This document shows, piece after piece, positions 46,172 to 55,813 of a stretch of 64,000 nucleotides of DNA (within the stretch, counting starts at the first letter, position 1; each line of letters begins with the position of its first letter). The stretch covers positions 558,001-622,000 of the forward strand of contig NC_007947.1 in assembly GCF_000013705.1 (NCBI RefSeq), read 5' to 3'. The notes under the pieces are model-generated. The model had not been told where the DNA came from. It ran no database searches and saw only the letters and a list, made by a program, of their open reading frames with translations. The position numbers and the translations under genes were made by a program. Source of the stretch: Methylobacillus flagellatus KT. GTDB taxonomy: Bacteria; Pseudomonadota; Gammaproteobacteria; Burkholderiales; Methylophilaceae.

Positions 46172-46497
46172 CGGATTTCCTTTCCATCGACATGGTCGTT
46201 GCCCATTTCGGTGCGTGCCTTGAGCGCGAGCACAATGATGTAGGCAGTCATCGCAAAGCTGATGACGATGGCCGTCAGTACCAGTGCCTGCGGCAGCGGG
46301 TCGGCATAACTGCCGGCTTCATCGCTGATGATGGGAGGCTTGCCAATGACTAAACGTCCCATCATGAAGAGGAACAGGTTCACAGCGTAGGAGAGCAGGG
46401 TCAGGCCGAGTACGACCGGAAAGGTATGGCTGCGCAGGCAGAGATAAACGCCTCCTGCGGTGAGTATGCCGATCAGGATGGAGATCAACGCTTCCAT
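46168..46497 (-). CDS. mnhC: Mrp-type Na+/H+ antiporter subunit C
   Basis: The 109-residue NuoK-like protein has three helices (LISILIGILTAGGVYLCLR; VVLGLTLLSYAVNLFLFMMGRL; LPQALVLTAIVISFAMTAYIIVLALKARTEMG). The longer loop with PPIISDEAGSYADPLPQALVLTAIVI is typical of MnhC. It overlaps the end of the A/B gene by 13 bases. Confidence 0.94.
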   Translation of the reverse strand: MEALISILIGILTAGGVYLCLRSHTFPVVLGLTLLSYAVNLFLFMMGRLVIGKPPIISDEAGSYADPLPQALVLTAIVISFAMTAYIIVLALKARTEMGNDHVDGKEIR

Positions 46498-49385
46498 GAC
46501 ATGTCTTCCTGTTTTTTCATTGCGAGCTTTTCAGGCTTGTTGGCCATTGTGGCGGCGGAGGCCGGTTTCGCCTCTTTCCCTCCGGTGGGCTTGCTGGCGC
46601 GAGGCAAGTAGCTGACCTGATGGATCATGCCCAGGTTGATCAGGATCAGTAGTGAAGTGCCGACGACCACTAGGAATACACCGATGTCGAATGCCATGGC
46701 AGAAGCCAGTTCGAATTCTCCCAGCACCGGCAAATGCACGTGGTCAAACGTCGAGGTAAGGAAGGGGTAGCCGAAATACCAGCTGGCCACGCCGGTGCTG
46801 GCCGATGTCAGCAGGCCATAGCCGATGAGCGGATGGGTATTGGCAGGCAGTTTGGTGCGTGTCCACTCCACGCCATTGGCGAGATATTGCACGATGAGTG
46901 CCGCGGAGGTGATGAGCCCTGCAATGAAACCACCGCCTGGCAGGTTGTGCCCCCGCAACAGGATGAAGACCGCAACCAGCAGGGCAAGTGGCAGCAGGAT
47001 GCGGCTAAAGGTCGCCAGGATTAGCGGGTGGGTATCAGGGTTCCATGGACGGCCTTCGGCATCCTGCTTGGGGCTGAGTAGCTGGAGCTGGTCCAGCATG
47101 GCGTAAATGCCCAGGCCGGCTAATGCCAGCACCGTGATCTCGCCCATGGTATCGAAGCCGCGGAAGTCCACGAGCAACACATTGACAACATTGGCTCCAC
47201 CGCCGCCACTCACGCTGTTCTCAATGAAATAGTCGGCAATGGTTTCATATTCCCGGGTCAGCACGGCATAGCTCAGCGCGGCAACGCCAAGACCAGCCAA
47301 GACGGCAATCACGATATCACGTGTCTGGCGCAGGCGATCCTGCTCATCCGGCGTTGTCTGCGGCAGGAAGAACAGAGCTAACAGCAGCAACACGGAGGTG
47401 ATGAATTCCACAGCAAGCTGCGTCAATGCGAGGTCGGGTGCGGAGAACTTGACAAAGGTCAATGCCACACCCAGGCCGACTGCACCGACCAGAATGAGCG
47501 AAGTAAAGCGTTGCTGGTGCATGACCACAGTGGCAATGGTCGCTGCTATCATGATGATGGCGACCATTATGCTCATGGGGTCAACCGGGAGCATGGCGCG
47601 GCTGCCCACAAGGCTGCCCTCGCCGCTGATAAAGCCGTATCCACCCAACACGATCGCCGTGACGAACAATATCCATAGCATGCGCTTCTGAGAAAGGTTG
47701 TCCGCATTCATGGTAATGGCGCCTGACCAAGCAAACAGCCTTCGCATGGCGCCGTTATACATGATCTTGGCATCTATCCTGCCGTCGACAAGGGTTTGCA
47801 GGGAGAAAAACGCTTCGCGCTGCCGATACACCAAGATACCCCCTGCCAGTGCAATGGCGCTCATCCACAAGGCAGGCGTCAGGCCGTGCCAGATCGCAAG
47901 ATGAAAGGCTGGAGGTGCAGTTTGAAGGGTGCTGGCTGTGACCAATGTCACCAGTGGCTCTGCAATCGCAGGGAGCACGCCTACTGCAACGCAGGCGGCG
48001 ACTAGGATGGCAACTGGAATTTGCATGCCGCTTGAGGGATCGTGGGGCGCCTTGGGTAGGTCATCAGGCTCGCTGCCGAAAAAGACGCTATGAGCAATGC
48101 GAATGGAATAGGCTGCCGAGAACACTGCGCCAGCTGTTACGATTGCTGGCAACAGCCATTGGTGAGGGAAGGTGTTGCCGTGGGCAACGATCTGGTCAAG
48201 GAACATTTCCTTGGAAATGAAGCCATTGAGGCCGGGAATACCCGCCATGGCTGCTGCAGCGATGACCATCAACACTGCGCTGTAAGGCATGTAGCGCCGC
48301 AGGCCGCCCAGGTGACGTATATCACGGGTGCCGGTCTCGTGATCTACGATACCGGCCAGCATGAATAGCGAGGCCTTGAAGGTTGCATGGTTGATGATAT
48401 GAAAGATACCGGCGACCACTGCCAGCGGGGTGCCAATGCCAAACAGGGCGACGATCAGGCCCAGGTGGCTGATGGTGGAATAGGCCAGCAGCGCTTTCAT
48501 GTCGTGCTTGAACAGGGCGATGTAGCTGCCTGTGACGAAGGTGGCAATACCGACGCCGGAAACGATCCAGGTCCATTCCGGTGTACCCGAAAGCGCAGGA
48601 AACAGGCGTGCAAGCAGGAATATGCCGGCTTTGACCATGGTGGCGGAGTGTAAATAGGCTGACACCGGAGTAGGCGCTGCCATGGCATTGGGCAGCCAGA
48701 AATGGAAAGGAAACTGTGCCGACTTGGTGAACACGCCAAGCAGGATCAGCAGCAACATGAGCGGATAATGCTCGTGGCTGCGGATGGCATCGCCTGCCAG
48801 CAGGATGTCGCTGAGGTCGTAGCTGCCCGCCATATTGCCCAGCAGCAGGAAACCGCCCAGCATGGCAAGTCCGCCGCCGCCAGTGATCGTGAGGGCCATG
48901 CGTGCACCACGGCTGGCTTCTTCGCGCTGTTGCCAATAGCTGATCAGCAGGAATGACGACAGGCTGGTGAGCTCCCAGAACATCAGGAGCTGGATGATGT
49001 TTTCCGAAAGCACGACACCCAGCATTGAGCCCATGAACAGCAGGAGGTAGGAATAAAAACGCCCCATGCTGTCGCGCGGGGACAGGTAATAGCGTGCATA
49101 AATCACCACGATCAGGCCAACCAGCAGAATCATCAGGCTGAACAGCAGGGACAGGCCATCCAGCCGGAACGCGAGGCTGATACCCAGCTCCGGCATCCAA
49201 GGCGTGATGCGCTGGATCACGGTATTGCCCTGCCATGCCTGCATTGCCAGCGGCCATAGCAGGAAGAGTGACAACATCGCGGAAAGAATGGCGACCCAGG
49301 CAGACGAGTAGCGGCCCAGTCTGGTGCTGAGTTTAGTGAAGATCGCCCCGATAAAAGGGATGAGTGTTAAATAAGCTAGGCCCAT
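46485..49385 (-). CDS. mnhA: Mrp-type Na+/H+ antiporter fused subunit A/B
   Basis: From ATG 49385 the protein has 966 residues. The first 780 form MnhA: a NuoL-like antiporter core (LLMFWELTSLSSFLLISYW; GVFTKSAQFPFHFWLPNAMAAPTPVSAYLHSATMVKAGIFLLARLFPAL; LIVALFGIG) and the A-specific C-terminal part (FVKFSAPDLALTQLAVEFITSVLLLLALFFLP; VNVLLVDFRGFDTMGEITVLALAGLGIYAML). The last 160 residues are the MnhB domain (LLVAVFILLRGHNLPGGGFIAGLITSAALIVQYLANG). A/B fusion is the six-gene (AB)CDEFG arrangement. The operon exports Na+ or K+ against H+ and aids pH and salt tolerance. Confidence 0.95.
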   Translation of the reverse strand: MGLAYLTLIPFIGAIFTKLSTRLGRYSSAWVAILSAMLSLFLLWPLAMQAWQGNTVIQRITPWMPELGISLAFRLDGLSLLFSLMILLVGLIVVIYARYYLSPRDSMGRFYSYLLLFMGSMLGVVLSENIIQLLMFWELTSLSSFLLISYWQQREEASRGARMALTITGGGGLAMLGGFLLLGNMAGSYDLSDILLAGDAIRSHEHYPLMLLLILLGVFTKSAQFPFHFWLPNAMAAPTPVSAYLHSATMVKAGIFLLARLFPALSGTPEWTWIVSGVGIATFVTGSYIALFKHDMKALLAYSTISHLGLIVALFGIGTPLAVVAGIFHIINHATFKASLFMLAGIVDHETGTRDIRHLGGLRRYMPYSAVLMVIAAAAMAGIPGLNGFISKEMFLDQIVAHGNTFPHQWLLPAIVTAGAVFSAAYSIRIAHSVFFGSEPDDLPKAPHDPSSGMQIPVAILVAACVAVGVLPAIAEPLVTLVTASTLQTAPPAFHLAIWHGLTPALWMSAIALAGGILVYRQREAFFSLQTLVDGRIDAKIMYNGAMRRLFAWSGAITMNADNLSQKRMLWILFVTAIVLGGYGFISGEGSLVGSRAMLPVDPMSIMVAIIMIAATIATVVMHQQRFTSLILVGAVGLGVALTFVKFSAPDLALTQLAVEFITSVLLLLALFFLPQTTPDEQDRLRQTRDIVIAVLAGLGVAALSYAVLTREYETIADYFIENSVSGGGGANVVNVLLVDFRGFDTMGEITVLALAGLGIYAMLDQLQLLSPKQDAEGRPWNPDTHPLILATFSRILLPLALLVAVFILLRGHNLPGGGFIAGLITSAALIVQYLANGVEWTRTKLPANTHPLIGYGLLTSASTGVASWYFGYPFLTSTFDHVHLPVLGEFELASAMAFDIGVFLVVVGTSLLILINLGMIHQVSYLPRASKPTGGKEAKPASAATMANKPEKLAMKKQEDMSWKR

Positions 49386-49524
49386 GTGGTTCAACAATAT
49401 GTCATCAAAGTTTGTGTTTCCTGCACAATCATGTGGGTTCGGTATCGATTTGCGCCTGGGGGTGTCGGGCAGCCAGACATCACATCGGGGCCGGCCTTAC
49501 CCACCTGTCATGGCACTGATCTGA

Positions 49525-50067
49525 TCAGTCAGCGCTGAGTTCAGTGCCGGGAGGTGGCGCTTCCGTAATACTGCGCAATAACTTGAACAGCTCGCGGCTG
49601 CTCTTGGGCGGCTTGCCTGCAGCATGCTCGCGTCTTGCATTGCGGATGAGGTTGCGTACCTGTTGCGCTTCCGTATTGGGGAATTCACTGATGAATTCCG
49701 ACAACGCAGACTCATCTTCAATCAGGCGGTTACGCCATTGCTCCAGTCGGTGAAAGCGTGCATTTTCTTCAGTGTGCGAGCCTTCCCAGCGTTGCAGCTG
49801 CTCGACAATGGGGTCGGTATCGATATCGCGCATCAGACGGCCAATATATTGCATCTGGCGGCGCAATGCACCGTTCGATGTGATGCGCTTGGCTTCGTTG
49901 ACGGCATCCAATAGGGCTTCCGGTAGGTCCAGCTTGTTGAGCTTGTCCCTTGGTAGCTCGGTCAATGTCACGCCGATGGCTTGCAGGGCATCGGCCTCAG
50001 CCTTGCGCTTGGTTTTGCTGACAGGCTCAATGCCATGTTCGGTGTTTTCTGTCTTGTCGGGTTTCAT
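49525..50067 (-). CDS. darP: Ribosome maturation protein DarP (YjgA family)
   Basis: From ATG 50067 the protein has 180 residues and matches YjgA/DarP: SKTKRKAEADALQAIGVTLTELPRDKLNKLDLPEALLDAVNEAKRITSNGALRRQMQYIGRLMRD, then FRQL-like LIRNARREHAAGKPPKSSRELFKLLRSI. DarP binds late 50S intermediates. It is divergent from pmbA with only 38 bases between starts, an arrangement conserved in many proteobacteria. A longer frame to 50208 lies over pmbA and is rejected. Confidence 0.92.
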   Translation of the reverse strand: MKPDKTENTEHGIEPVSKTKRKAEADALQAIGVTLTELPRDKLNKLDLPEALLDAVNEAKRITSNGALRRQMQYIGRLMRDIDTDPIVEQLQRWEGSHTEENARFHRLEQWRNRLIEDESALSEFISEFPNTEAQQVRNLIRNARREHAAGKPPKSSRELFKLLRSITEAPPPGTELSAD

Positions 50068-50105
50068 GCTGATGTATGATAGCAGTTTTTTGCAAAGAGA
50101 CTCCT

Positions 50106-51464
50106 GTGAACGACCAGACAGAGCATGGTTCTCGCTTTTCATACACGCTGGATGAGCTGCAAGGCATGAGTGAAGAAGTCTTGCGCCTGGCAAAGGTGGC
50201 GGGCGCAAGCTCGGCGGAGGCCGAAGTCAGCTTGGGGATAGGTCAGAATGTCTCGGTCCGTATGGGCGAGACCGAAACCATCGAATACAACCGCGATAAA
50301 GGCATGTCGGTGACGGTTTATTTCGGCCAGCAAAAGGGGCATGCCAGCACTTCGGACCTCAGCGCCAGCGCACTCAGGGATACCGTCGCCGCGGCTTGCA
50401 ATATCGCGCGCTACACGGCCCAGGATGAGTTCTGCGGCCTGGCCGACCCTGCCTTGTTAGCGCGTGATATTCCCGATCTGGACTTGCACCATCCGTGGGA
50501 TATTAGCGTAGACGAAGCCTTGGCATTGGCGCTGGAGTGTGAGCAGGCGGCCCGTTTTGCCGATCCGCGCATTACCAATTCTGAGGGGGCTTCGGTCTCG
50601 ACTTACGAAGGCCTGTTTTCTTATGCCAACAGCCATGGATTCAATGCCGGCTACCCCAGCTCGCGCCATGGTCTCAGCTGTTCGGTGATCGCCGAGTCGG
50701 GCGACAGCATGCAGCGCGACTATTGGTACACCAGCGCACGCCATCCCGGCGACCTGGATTCGGCACGCGCTGTCGGCTTGCGCGCCGGCGAACGCGCAGC
50801 GCGCCGGCTGGGACCGGGCAAGATCAAGACCTGCCAGGTACCCGTTCTTTTCGAGGCCCCGTTGGCATCTGGGCTGATTTCGCACTTGGTTTCCGCCATC
50901 TCCGGCGGCAGCCTGTACCGTCAGTCTTCCTTCTTATTGGACAGTCTCGGTAAACAGGTCATGTCCTCCCTCATGAGCATAGAAGAGTTGCCTCATATTC
51001 CCAGAGGCCTTGCCAGCTCGCCATTTGACAACGAAGGCGTGGCAACCCGCGGCAGGCTACTAATCAATAACGGCATCCTGGAAGGCTACATGCTCGGGAG
51101 CTACTCTGCCCGCAAACTCGGCATGCAGACCACGGGCAATGCGGGAGGCAACCATAACCTGGTCGTCCGCCATGGCGATCTTGACCTAGCCGGCCTGCTC
51201 AACACTATGGGAACGGGATTGTTGGTGACTGAGTTGCTCGGGCATGGGATTAATATGGTCACGGGAGATTATTCCCGCGGTGCGGCAGGGTTCTGGGTGG
51301 AGAATGGCGTGATTGCCTACCCGGTCGAGGAAATCACGATTGCGGGCAATCTGGCTGAAATGTTCATGAATATCGTGGCGGTGGGTAATGATGTGCTGGT
51401 GCAGGGGTCGAAGCAGACAGGTTCCATCCTCATCGAGCGCATGACGGTGGCAAGCGGCGAATAG
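50106..51464 (+). CDS. pmbA: Metalloprotease PmbA (TldE)
   Basis: From GTG 50106 the protein has 452 residues. It is the TldD/PmbA family partner TldE (LRLAKVAGASSAEAEVSLGIGQNVSVRMGETETIEYNRDKGMSVTVYFGQQKGHASTSDLS; GERAARRLGPGKIKTCQVPVLFEAPLASGLISHLVSAISGGSLYRQSSFLLDSLGKQV; TGNAGGNHNLVV; ELLGHGINMVTGDYSRGAAGFWVENG). TldD/TldE degrade unfolded peptides and act on CcdA and microcin precursors; PmbA itself lacks the HExxxH of TldD. tldD is not in the window. Confidence 0.94.
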   Translation: MNDQTEHGSRFSYTLDELQGMSEEVLRLAKVAGASSAEAEVSLGIGQNVSVRMGETETIEYNRDKGMSVTVYFGQQKGHASTSDLSASALRDTVAAACNIARYTAQDEFCGLADPALLARDIPDLDLHHPWDISVDEALALALECEQAARFADPRITNSEGASVSTYEGLFSYANSHGFNAGYPSSRHGLSCSVIAESGDSMQRDYWYTSARHPGDLDSARAVGLRAGERAARRLGPGKIKTCQVPVLFEAPLASGLISHLVSAISGGSLYRQSSFLLDSLGKQVMSSLMSIEELPHIPRGLASSPFDNEGVATRGRLLINNGILEGYMLGSYSARKLGMQTTGNAGGNHNLVVRHGDLDLAGLLNTMGTGLLVTELLGHGINMVTGDYSRGAAGFWVENGVIAYPVEEITIAGNLAEMFMNIVAVGNDVLVQGSKQTGSILIERMTVASGE

Positions 51465-51489
51465 TTTTCCTGATTCATGTTGCCTTAAA

Positions 51490-51520
51490 TGAAAAAGCCA
51501 CGCGGTGCGTGGCTTTTTCA
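51490..51520. terminator. Bidirectional terminator between pmbA and mlaA
   Basis: TGAAAAAGCCACGC pairs with GCGTGGCTTTTTCA around a three-base loop. Both convergent genes end within 30 bases of it. Confidence 0.9.
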
Positions 51521-51537
51521 TTGGGTGTCGCAATGAT

Positions 51538-52275
51538 TTATTGGGGCTCTGGCGGCGTTACTTCCTCGTCATCGTCGTCGAAATCATCGAATGACGATGC
51601 CTCGCCGGTGACGAACTGATGCCTGCGCTCCAGGTAGGCCTCGCGCATAAAGATGTAAGGATCCAATGCGGCATCGTCGATCAGGTCGCTGGCTGGCAAA
51701 TACTGTGAGCGCAAGTCAATGAAGCTCAACATGCGCAGCTGGTTGCGCTCGCGCACATGGTTGGTATATTGGATCGGATCGAAGTAAAGCGTATCGATTG
51801 TCAGGCCTGCCGTATCGCGCAATGTGCTCGGGCCGAGGAAAGGCAGCACCAGGTAGGCGCCGCTACCCACGCCCCATTTGCCCAGGGTCTGGCCGAAGTC
51901 AGCCCTGTGGTTGGGCACGCCATCCATGGAAGCAACATCCACCAAGCCGCCAATCCCGATAGTGGAATTGATGAGCAGGCGCCCGGTGTTGTCCATGGCC
52001 TTGCCCAGTTCCAGCTGCAGAATATTGTTGACTAGCGACGTGAATGTACCGAGGTTTGTGAAGAAGTTGTTGACGCCCGTGCGGATCGGGCTCGGCAGGA
52101 CTGCCTTGTATGCGCCTGCGATTGGTTTGAGAACGGCTTTGTCGGCAGTATCATTGAACTTGTAAATGCCCCGGTTCATACTTTCCAGTGGGTCTTTATT
52201 GGCTTGGGTCGCACAGCCTGCCATGCTGAGCGCAACTGCGACACTGATCGCAATCCCTGAAAATTTAACGCGCAT
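51538..52275 (-). CDS. mlaA: Phospholipid-transport lipoprotein MlaA (VacJ)
   Basis: The 245-residue protein has a lipoprotein signal (MRVKFSGIAISVAVALSMAGC) and the MlaA core: DPLESMNRGIYKFNDTADKAVLKPIAGAYKAVLPSPIRTGVNNFFTNL, LLINSTIGIGGLVDVASMDGVPNHRADFGQTLGKWGVGSGAYLVLPFLGPSTLRD. It removes phospholipids from the outer leaflet of the outer membrane. The C-terminal tail is very acidic (SSFDDFDDDDEEVTPPEPQ), a lineage-specific extension. The other mla genes are elsewhere. Confidence 0.94.
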   Translation of the reverse strand: MRVKFSGIAISVAVALSMAGCATQANKDPLESMNRGIYKFNDTADKAVLKPIAGAYKAVLPSPIRTGVNNFFTNLGTFTSLVNNILQLELGKAMDNTGRLLINSTIGIGGLVDVASMDGVPNHRADFGQTLGKWGVGSGAYLVLPFLGPSTLRDTAGLTIDTLYFDPIQYTNHVRERNQLRMLSFIDLRSQYLPASDLIDDAALDPYIFMREAYLERRHQFVTGEASSFDDFDDDDEEVTPPEPQ

Positions 52276-52487
52276 ACATCTGTCCTAAATTATTATTGAG
52301 TGTCTCTAATTCGACACAAACGGAATTCACTTTAACCGAGCGATTTTTAGTTGTCTATTGAATTCAACATAAGTCGGGCGCTAGCCAGTGCGACAGTTGC
52401 AAAAATGAAACAACTTCCCGTCGATTGGCAACTCAGTGTCGTCGTTGGAGAGATTGTGTCGACCTTATGAAAAGGATGTAGGAAAAC

Positions 52488-53483
52488 ATGCTGAAGCTTT
52501 CGGAATTTCTGGTCCAGCAGGAAAGGCAACATGCCGTTGCCGATAATGTCCTGACGCTGATACAGGATATCGCAGCCACCTGCCAAGCGGTAGCCCGTGA
52601 AATCAGATATGGTGCATTGCGGGGCAATATGGGAAGTGCTGGTCGCGAGAATGTGCAGGGTGAGGAGCAAAAAGCGCTGGACGTGATCAGCAACGACATT
52701 TTCACTGCGATGGCGTCAAAGCAGCCTCATGTCGCGGCTGTCGCTTCCGAGGAAATGGCGCAGGCGCAGGTGTTTGCCGGAAAGCAGGGCAAATACCTGT
52801 TGGTATTCGACCCTCTGGATGGGTCGTCCAATGTCAACCTCAATCTCTCCGTCGGCAGCATTTTCTCCATCTTGCCCGCGCCAGAAGGCTCGGTAGACGA
52901 AGCCTCGTTCCTGCAGGCCGGCAGTCGGCAGCTGGCTGCCGGTTATGCGTTGTACGGCACCTCTACCATGCTGGTGTTGACGATGGGGCATGGCGTACAT
53001 GGCTTTACCCTGGATCCTGACCAGGGCGAGTTCTATTTGACGCACCCCGGCCTGACCATCGCCGCCAGCACTGAGGAATTTGCGATTAACATGTCCAACC
53101 AGCGCTTCTGGCAGCCGCCGGTGCAGCGCTATATCGCAGAATGCATTGCGGGCAGCAGCGGTCCGCGCGGCAAGGATTTTAATATGCGTTGGGTCGCTAC
53201 CATGGTCGCGGAGGTCCATCGCTTGTTGGTGCGGGGAGGTGTATTTCTCTATCCGCTGGACAGCCGCGCTGTAGGAAGGGGTGGTCGCCTGCGCCTTCTT
53301 TACGAGGCCAATCCCATGAGCTTGCTGGTAGAGCAGGCAGGAGGGCTTGCTACGACTGGGCACAGGCGCATCCTGGATGTGGAGCCTGCGGGTCTGCATC
53401 AACGTGTGGCGGTGATGATGGGAGCGCGCGAAGAAGTGGAGCGCCTGCAGGATTATCATTCGTTCACCGATCCGACGGCGTAG
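52488..53483 (+). CDS. fbp: Fructose-1,6-bisphosphatase class I
   Basis: The 331-residue enzyme hydrolyses fructose-1,6-bisphosphate for gluconeogenesis; in ribulose-monophosphate methylotrophs it helps fill the hexose-phosphate pool. Motifs are VASEEMAQAQ (Glu metal ligands), LVFDPLDGSSNVNLNLSVGSIFSI (D-P-x-D-G-S-S-N), MRWVATMVAEVHRLLVRGGVFLYPLDSR and RLLYEANPMSLLVEQAGG. The length and start (TAGGAAAAC-ATG) are normal. Confidence 0.96.
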   Translation: MLKLSEFLVQQERQHAVADNVLTLIQDIAATCQAVAREIRYGALRGNMGSAGRENVQGEEQKALDVISNDIFTAMASKQPHVAAVASEEMAQAQVFAGKQGKYLLVFDPLDGSSNVNLNLSVGSIFSILPAPEGSVDEASFLQAGSRQLAAGYALYGTSTMLVLTMGHGVHGFTLDPDQGEFYLTHPGLTIAASTEEFAINMSNQRFWQPPVQRYIAECIAGSSGPRGKDFNMRWVATMVAEVHRLLVRGGVFLYPLDSRAVGRGGRLRLLYEANPMSLLVEQAGGLATTGHRRILDVEPAGLHQRVAVMMGAREEVERLQDYHSFTDPTA

Positions 53484-53887
53484 CGTAAGTCCCTGGTCCT
53501 TACGGGGGGCGATGACTCCAGCCCGGCACTTCGCTGGACTGTGCCCAAGCCCGCCACATCAGGTCTATCAAGAACTTGGGCGCGTCCATCATATTCTACG
53601 CAGCCTGCCGATCCTGAACAGCCTGCTCGGTTACTTTCTGGGCCTGGTTGCCTGGTTCGCCGTCCATCTGGAATCCTCCATGCAAAGCCTCGCGTAATTG
53701 TTAACTGAGGGCATGGTCGGCTCGGCCGCCGGCTGGATATCGCACATGATCTCGCTTCGCCTGTTCAAGCCGGCTCAGGGATCAGCATGAGCCGAAAGCT
53801 CGGTACGCGGCCCTTGCAAGCCCTTGTCTGCATCTCAGCGCTCTCAAACAACGCCCATCTACCCTCGCCATGCAACCGTATTAGCCA
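53484..53887. other. Intergenic region with decayed-looking fragments
   Basis: The 404 bases between fbp and the AraC regulator carry only short open stretches on both strands. One is a 30-codon minus-strand frame (53500-53592) beginning MMDAPKFLIDLMWRAWAQ; a 61-codon plus-strand frame (53512-53697) has no ribosome site. I take this as residual DNA at the left edge of the GC-rich AraC/SDR module. Confidence 0.35.
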
Positions 53888-54835
53888 TCAGTGGGTCGCT
53901 GCGGCCGCCTCAAGCTGAGCCGGCTCCATCAAGGCAAAGGCCGAACGCATTTCACGTGCTTCCTCGCCGGGGCTGCGGCCAAACAGCCGCTTGAACTCAC
54001 GATTGAACTGCGAAGGGCTTTCGTAGCCGACGCGGGCTGCGGCGCCCGCCGCGGTCACATTGTCGCGAATCATCATCAGCCGTGCCTGGTGCAGCCGCAC
54101 CGACTTGATGTACTGGATGGGGGAGGTGGCAGCCACGGCCTTGAAATGCGCATGGAAGGCCGGCACGCTCAGCCCCGCTTCGCGCGCCAGCGTGTCCACG
54201 TCCAGCGGCTGGGCGTAGTCGTTGTGGATGCGCCGCAGCACGCGCGCGATGCGACCGAAGTTGCCGTGGTTGGCCAGCGCGGCGCGGATGGCGCCGCCTT
54301 GCTCGCCAAGCAGCACGCGAAAGCATAGTTCCCGCACGATGGCCGGGCCCAGCACCCGCGCTTCCAGTGTTGAGCGCAAGGCCCGCAGCAGGCGCACCGT
54401 GGTATCTGCCAGTGTGGCATCCAATGGCGTTGAAACGATGCCCGCAGGGGCGGCAGGCACCGGGCTGGCCTGTTGATCGACCTCGATGACCAGATCGGCC
54501 ACGGCCGTCATGTCCAGCCGCACGGATACCGCCAGCAGGGGCTCCTCGGGGCTGGCATCGGTTTCGCTGGAGAAGGGCAGCGGTACCGACAGCACCAGGT
54601 AGTGCTGAGGATCGTAGTGGTAGACCCGGTCGGCCAGGTAGCCACGCTTGTGGCCCTGGCAGACGATGACGATGCTCGGTTCGTACAGTACCGGCGTACG
54701 TCCCAGGGGTCGGTCGGCACGCATCAGGCGCACGCCGTCGAGCAGCGAGCGGGTATGGCCTTCGTGTGGGGCCAGTTGTTGGATCAATTCGGACATTTCT
54801 GCCTGCCGCGACAGGTCGGGTTGTGTATGGGGCAT
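53888..54835 (-). CDS. AraC-family regulator with AraC_N ligand domain
   Basis: From ATG 54835 the protein has 315 residues. The N-terminal domain (GVRLMRADRPLGRTPVLYEPSIVIVCQGHKRGYLADRVYHYDPQHYLVLSVPLPF) is the AraC_N cupin typical of regulators that sit beside short-chain reductases. The C-terminal AraC pair is intact (PLDVDTLAREAGLSVPAFHAHFKAVAATSPIQYIKSVRLHQARLMM; GYESPSQFNREFKRLFG). It is divergent from the first SDR gene with about 200 bases between, and is its likely regulator. GC content looks higher than in the flanks. Confidence 0.88.
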   Translation of the reverse strand: MPHTQPDLSRQAEMSELIQQLAPHEGHTRSLLDGVRLMRADRPLGRTPVLYEPSIVIVCQGHKRGYLADRVYHYDPQHYLVLSVPLPFSSETDASPEEPLLAVSVRLDMTAVADLVIEVDQQASPVPAAPAGIVSTPLDATLADTTVRLLRALRSTLEARVLGPAIVRELCFRVLLGEQGGAIRAALANHGNFGRIARVLRRIHNDYAQPLDVDTLAREAGLSVPAFHAHFKAVAATSPIQYIKSVRLHQARLMMIRDNVTAAGAAARVGYESPSQFNREFKRLFGRSPGEEAREMRSAFALMEPAQLEAAAATH

Positions 54836-55032
54836 CTCAGCACTGCCATCTATTAATGAAACGACGATGATTTTGCAGGATAAGGCCTGTTTAAGATAGG
54901 TGATAAATAGGATTAGGCAATGATGCAAGAGATATCGACCTAGTCCATTCAGCCTCTCGTCTCTACGATTTCACCTTGTTCACAATCTCTTGGCCGGCCC
55001 CTGCGCTGGCCAGGAAGACACAAGGAGAAATC

Positions 55033-55776
55033 ATGTCATCCACCCCATCGGGCACCGCCAAGGTCATCGTGCTTACCGGCGCCAGCAGCGGCATCGGCGA
55101 GGCCACGGCGCGCCATCTGGCTAGGTTGGGCCACCATCTTTTCATCGGCGCGCGTCGCCTGGACCGGCTCACCGCGCTGCAGGACGAACTGCGCGCCGAA
55201 GGCTGCCATGTCGAAGTGATGCAACTGGACGTCACGCGTCTCGAAGACCTGCAAGGCATCGCCTCCCAGACGCATGCCACGCATGGCCGCATCGACGTGC
55301 TCATCAACAATGCCGGCGTCATGCCGCTGTCGCCGCTGGCTGCGCTCAAGATCGACGAGTGGAACCGCATGCTGGACGTCAACGTGCGCGGTGTGCTGCA
55401 CGGCATTGCCGCTGCGCTGCCGATCATGCAGGCGCAAGGCCACGGACACATCATCAATATCGCCTCGATTGGCGCGTACCAGGTCTGGCCGTCTTCGGCC
55501 GTGTATTGCGCAAGCAAGTTCGCGGTGCGCGCCATCTCCGATGGCCTGCGCCAGGAGACTGATGCCATCCGCGTCACGCTGGTCAGCCCCGGTGTGGTCG
55601 AGTCCGAGCTGGCCGATCACATCACCGACGAGACCGCGCGAGCAGCCATGCGCGAGTTCCGCCGTATCGCCTTGCCGCCGCAGGCGGTGGCGCAGGCGAT
55701 TGCCTACGCGATCGCGCAACCCGATGGCGTGGACGTGAACGAGCTCATCGTGCGCCCGACGGCCAGCCCGTACTGA
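55033..55776 (+). CDS. Short-chain dehydrogenase/reductase 1
   Basis: From ATG 55033 (AAGGAG upstream) the protein has 247 residues. It is a classical SDR: TGASSGIGEATARHLA (TGxxxGxG), NNAGV (LINNAGVMPLSPL), catalytic Ser (IASIGAY) and Y-x3-K (YCASKFAVRAISDGLRQE). An Arg-rich segment after the second strand (GARRLDRL) suggests NADP(H). Substrate unknown. First gene after the divergent AraC regulator. Confidence 0.9.
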   Translation: MSSTPSGTAKVIVLTGASSGIGEATARHLARLGHHLFIGARRLDRLTALQDELRAEGCHVEVMQLDVTRLEDLQGIASQTHATHGRIDVLINNAGVMPLSPLAALKIDEWNRMLDVNVRGVLHGIAAALPIMQAQGHGHIINIASIGAYQVWPSSAVYCASKFAVRAISDGLRQETDAIRVTLVSPGVVESELADHITDETARAAMREFRRIALPPQAVAQAIAYAIAQPDGVDVNELIVRPTASPY

Positions 55777-55813
55777 TCGCTGTTCTTAACAACGCTCACA
55801 GGAGTTTTCATCC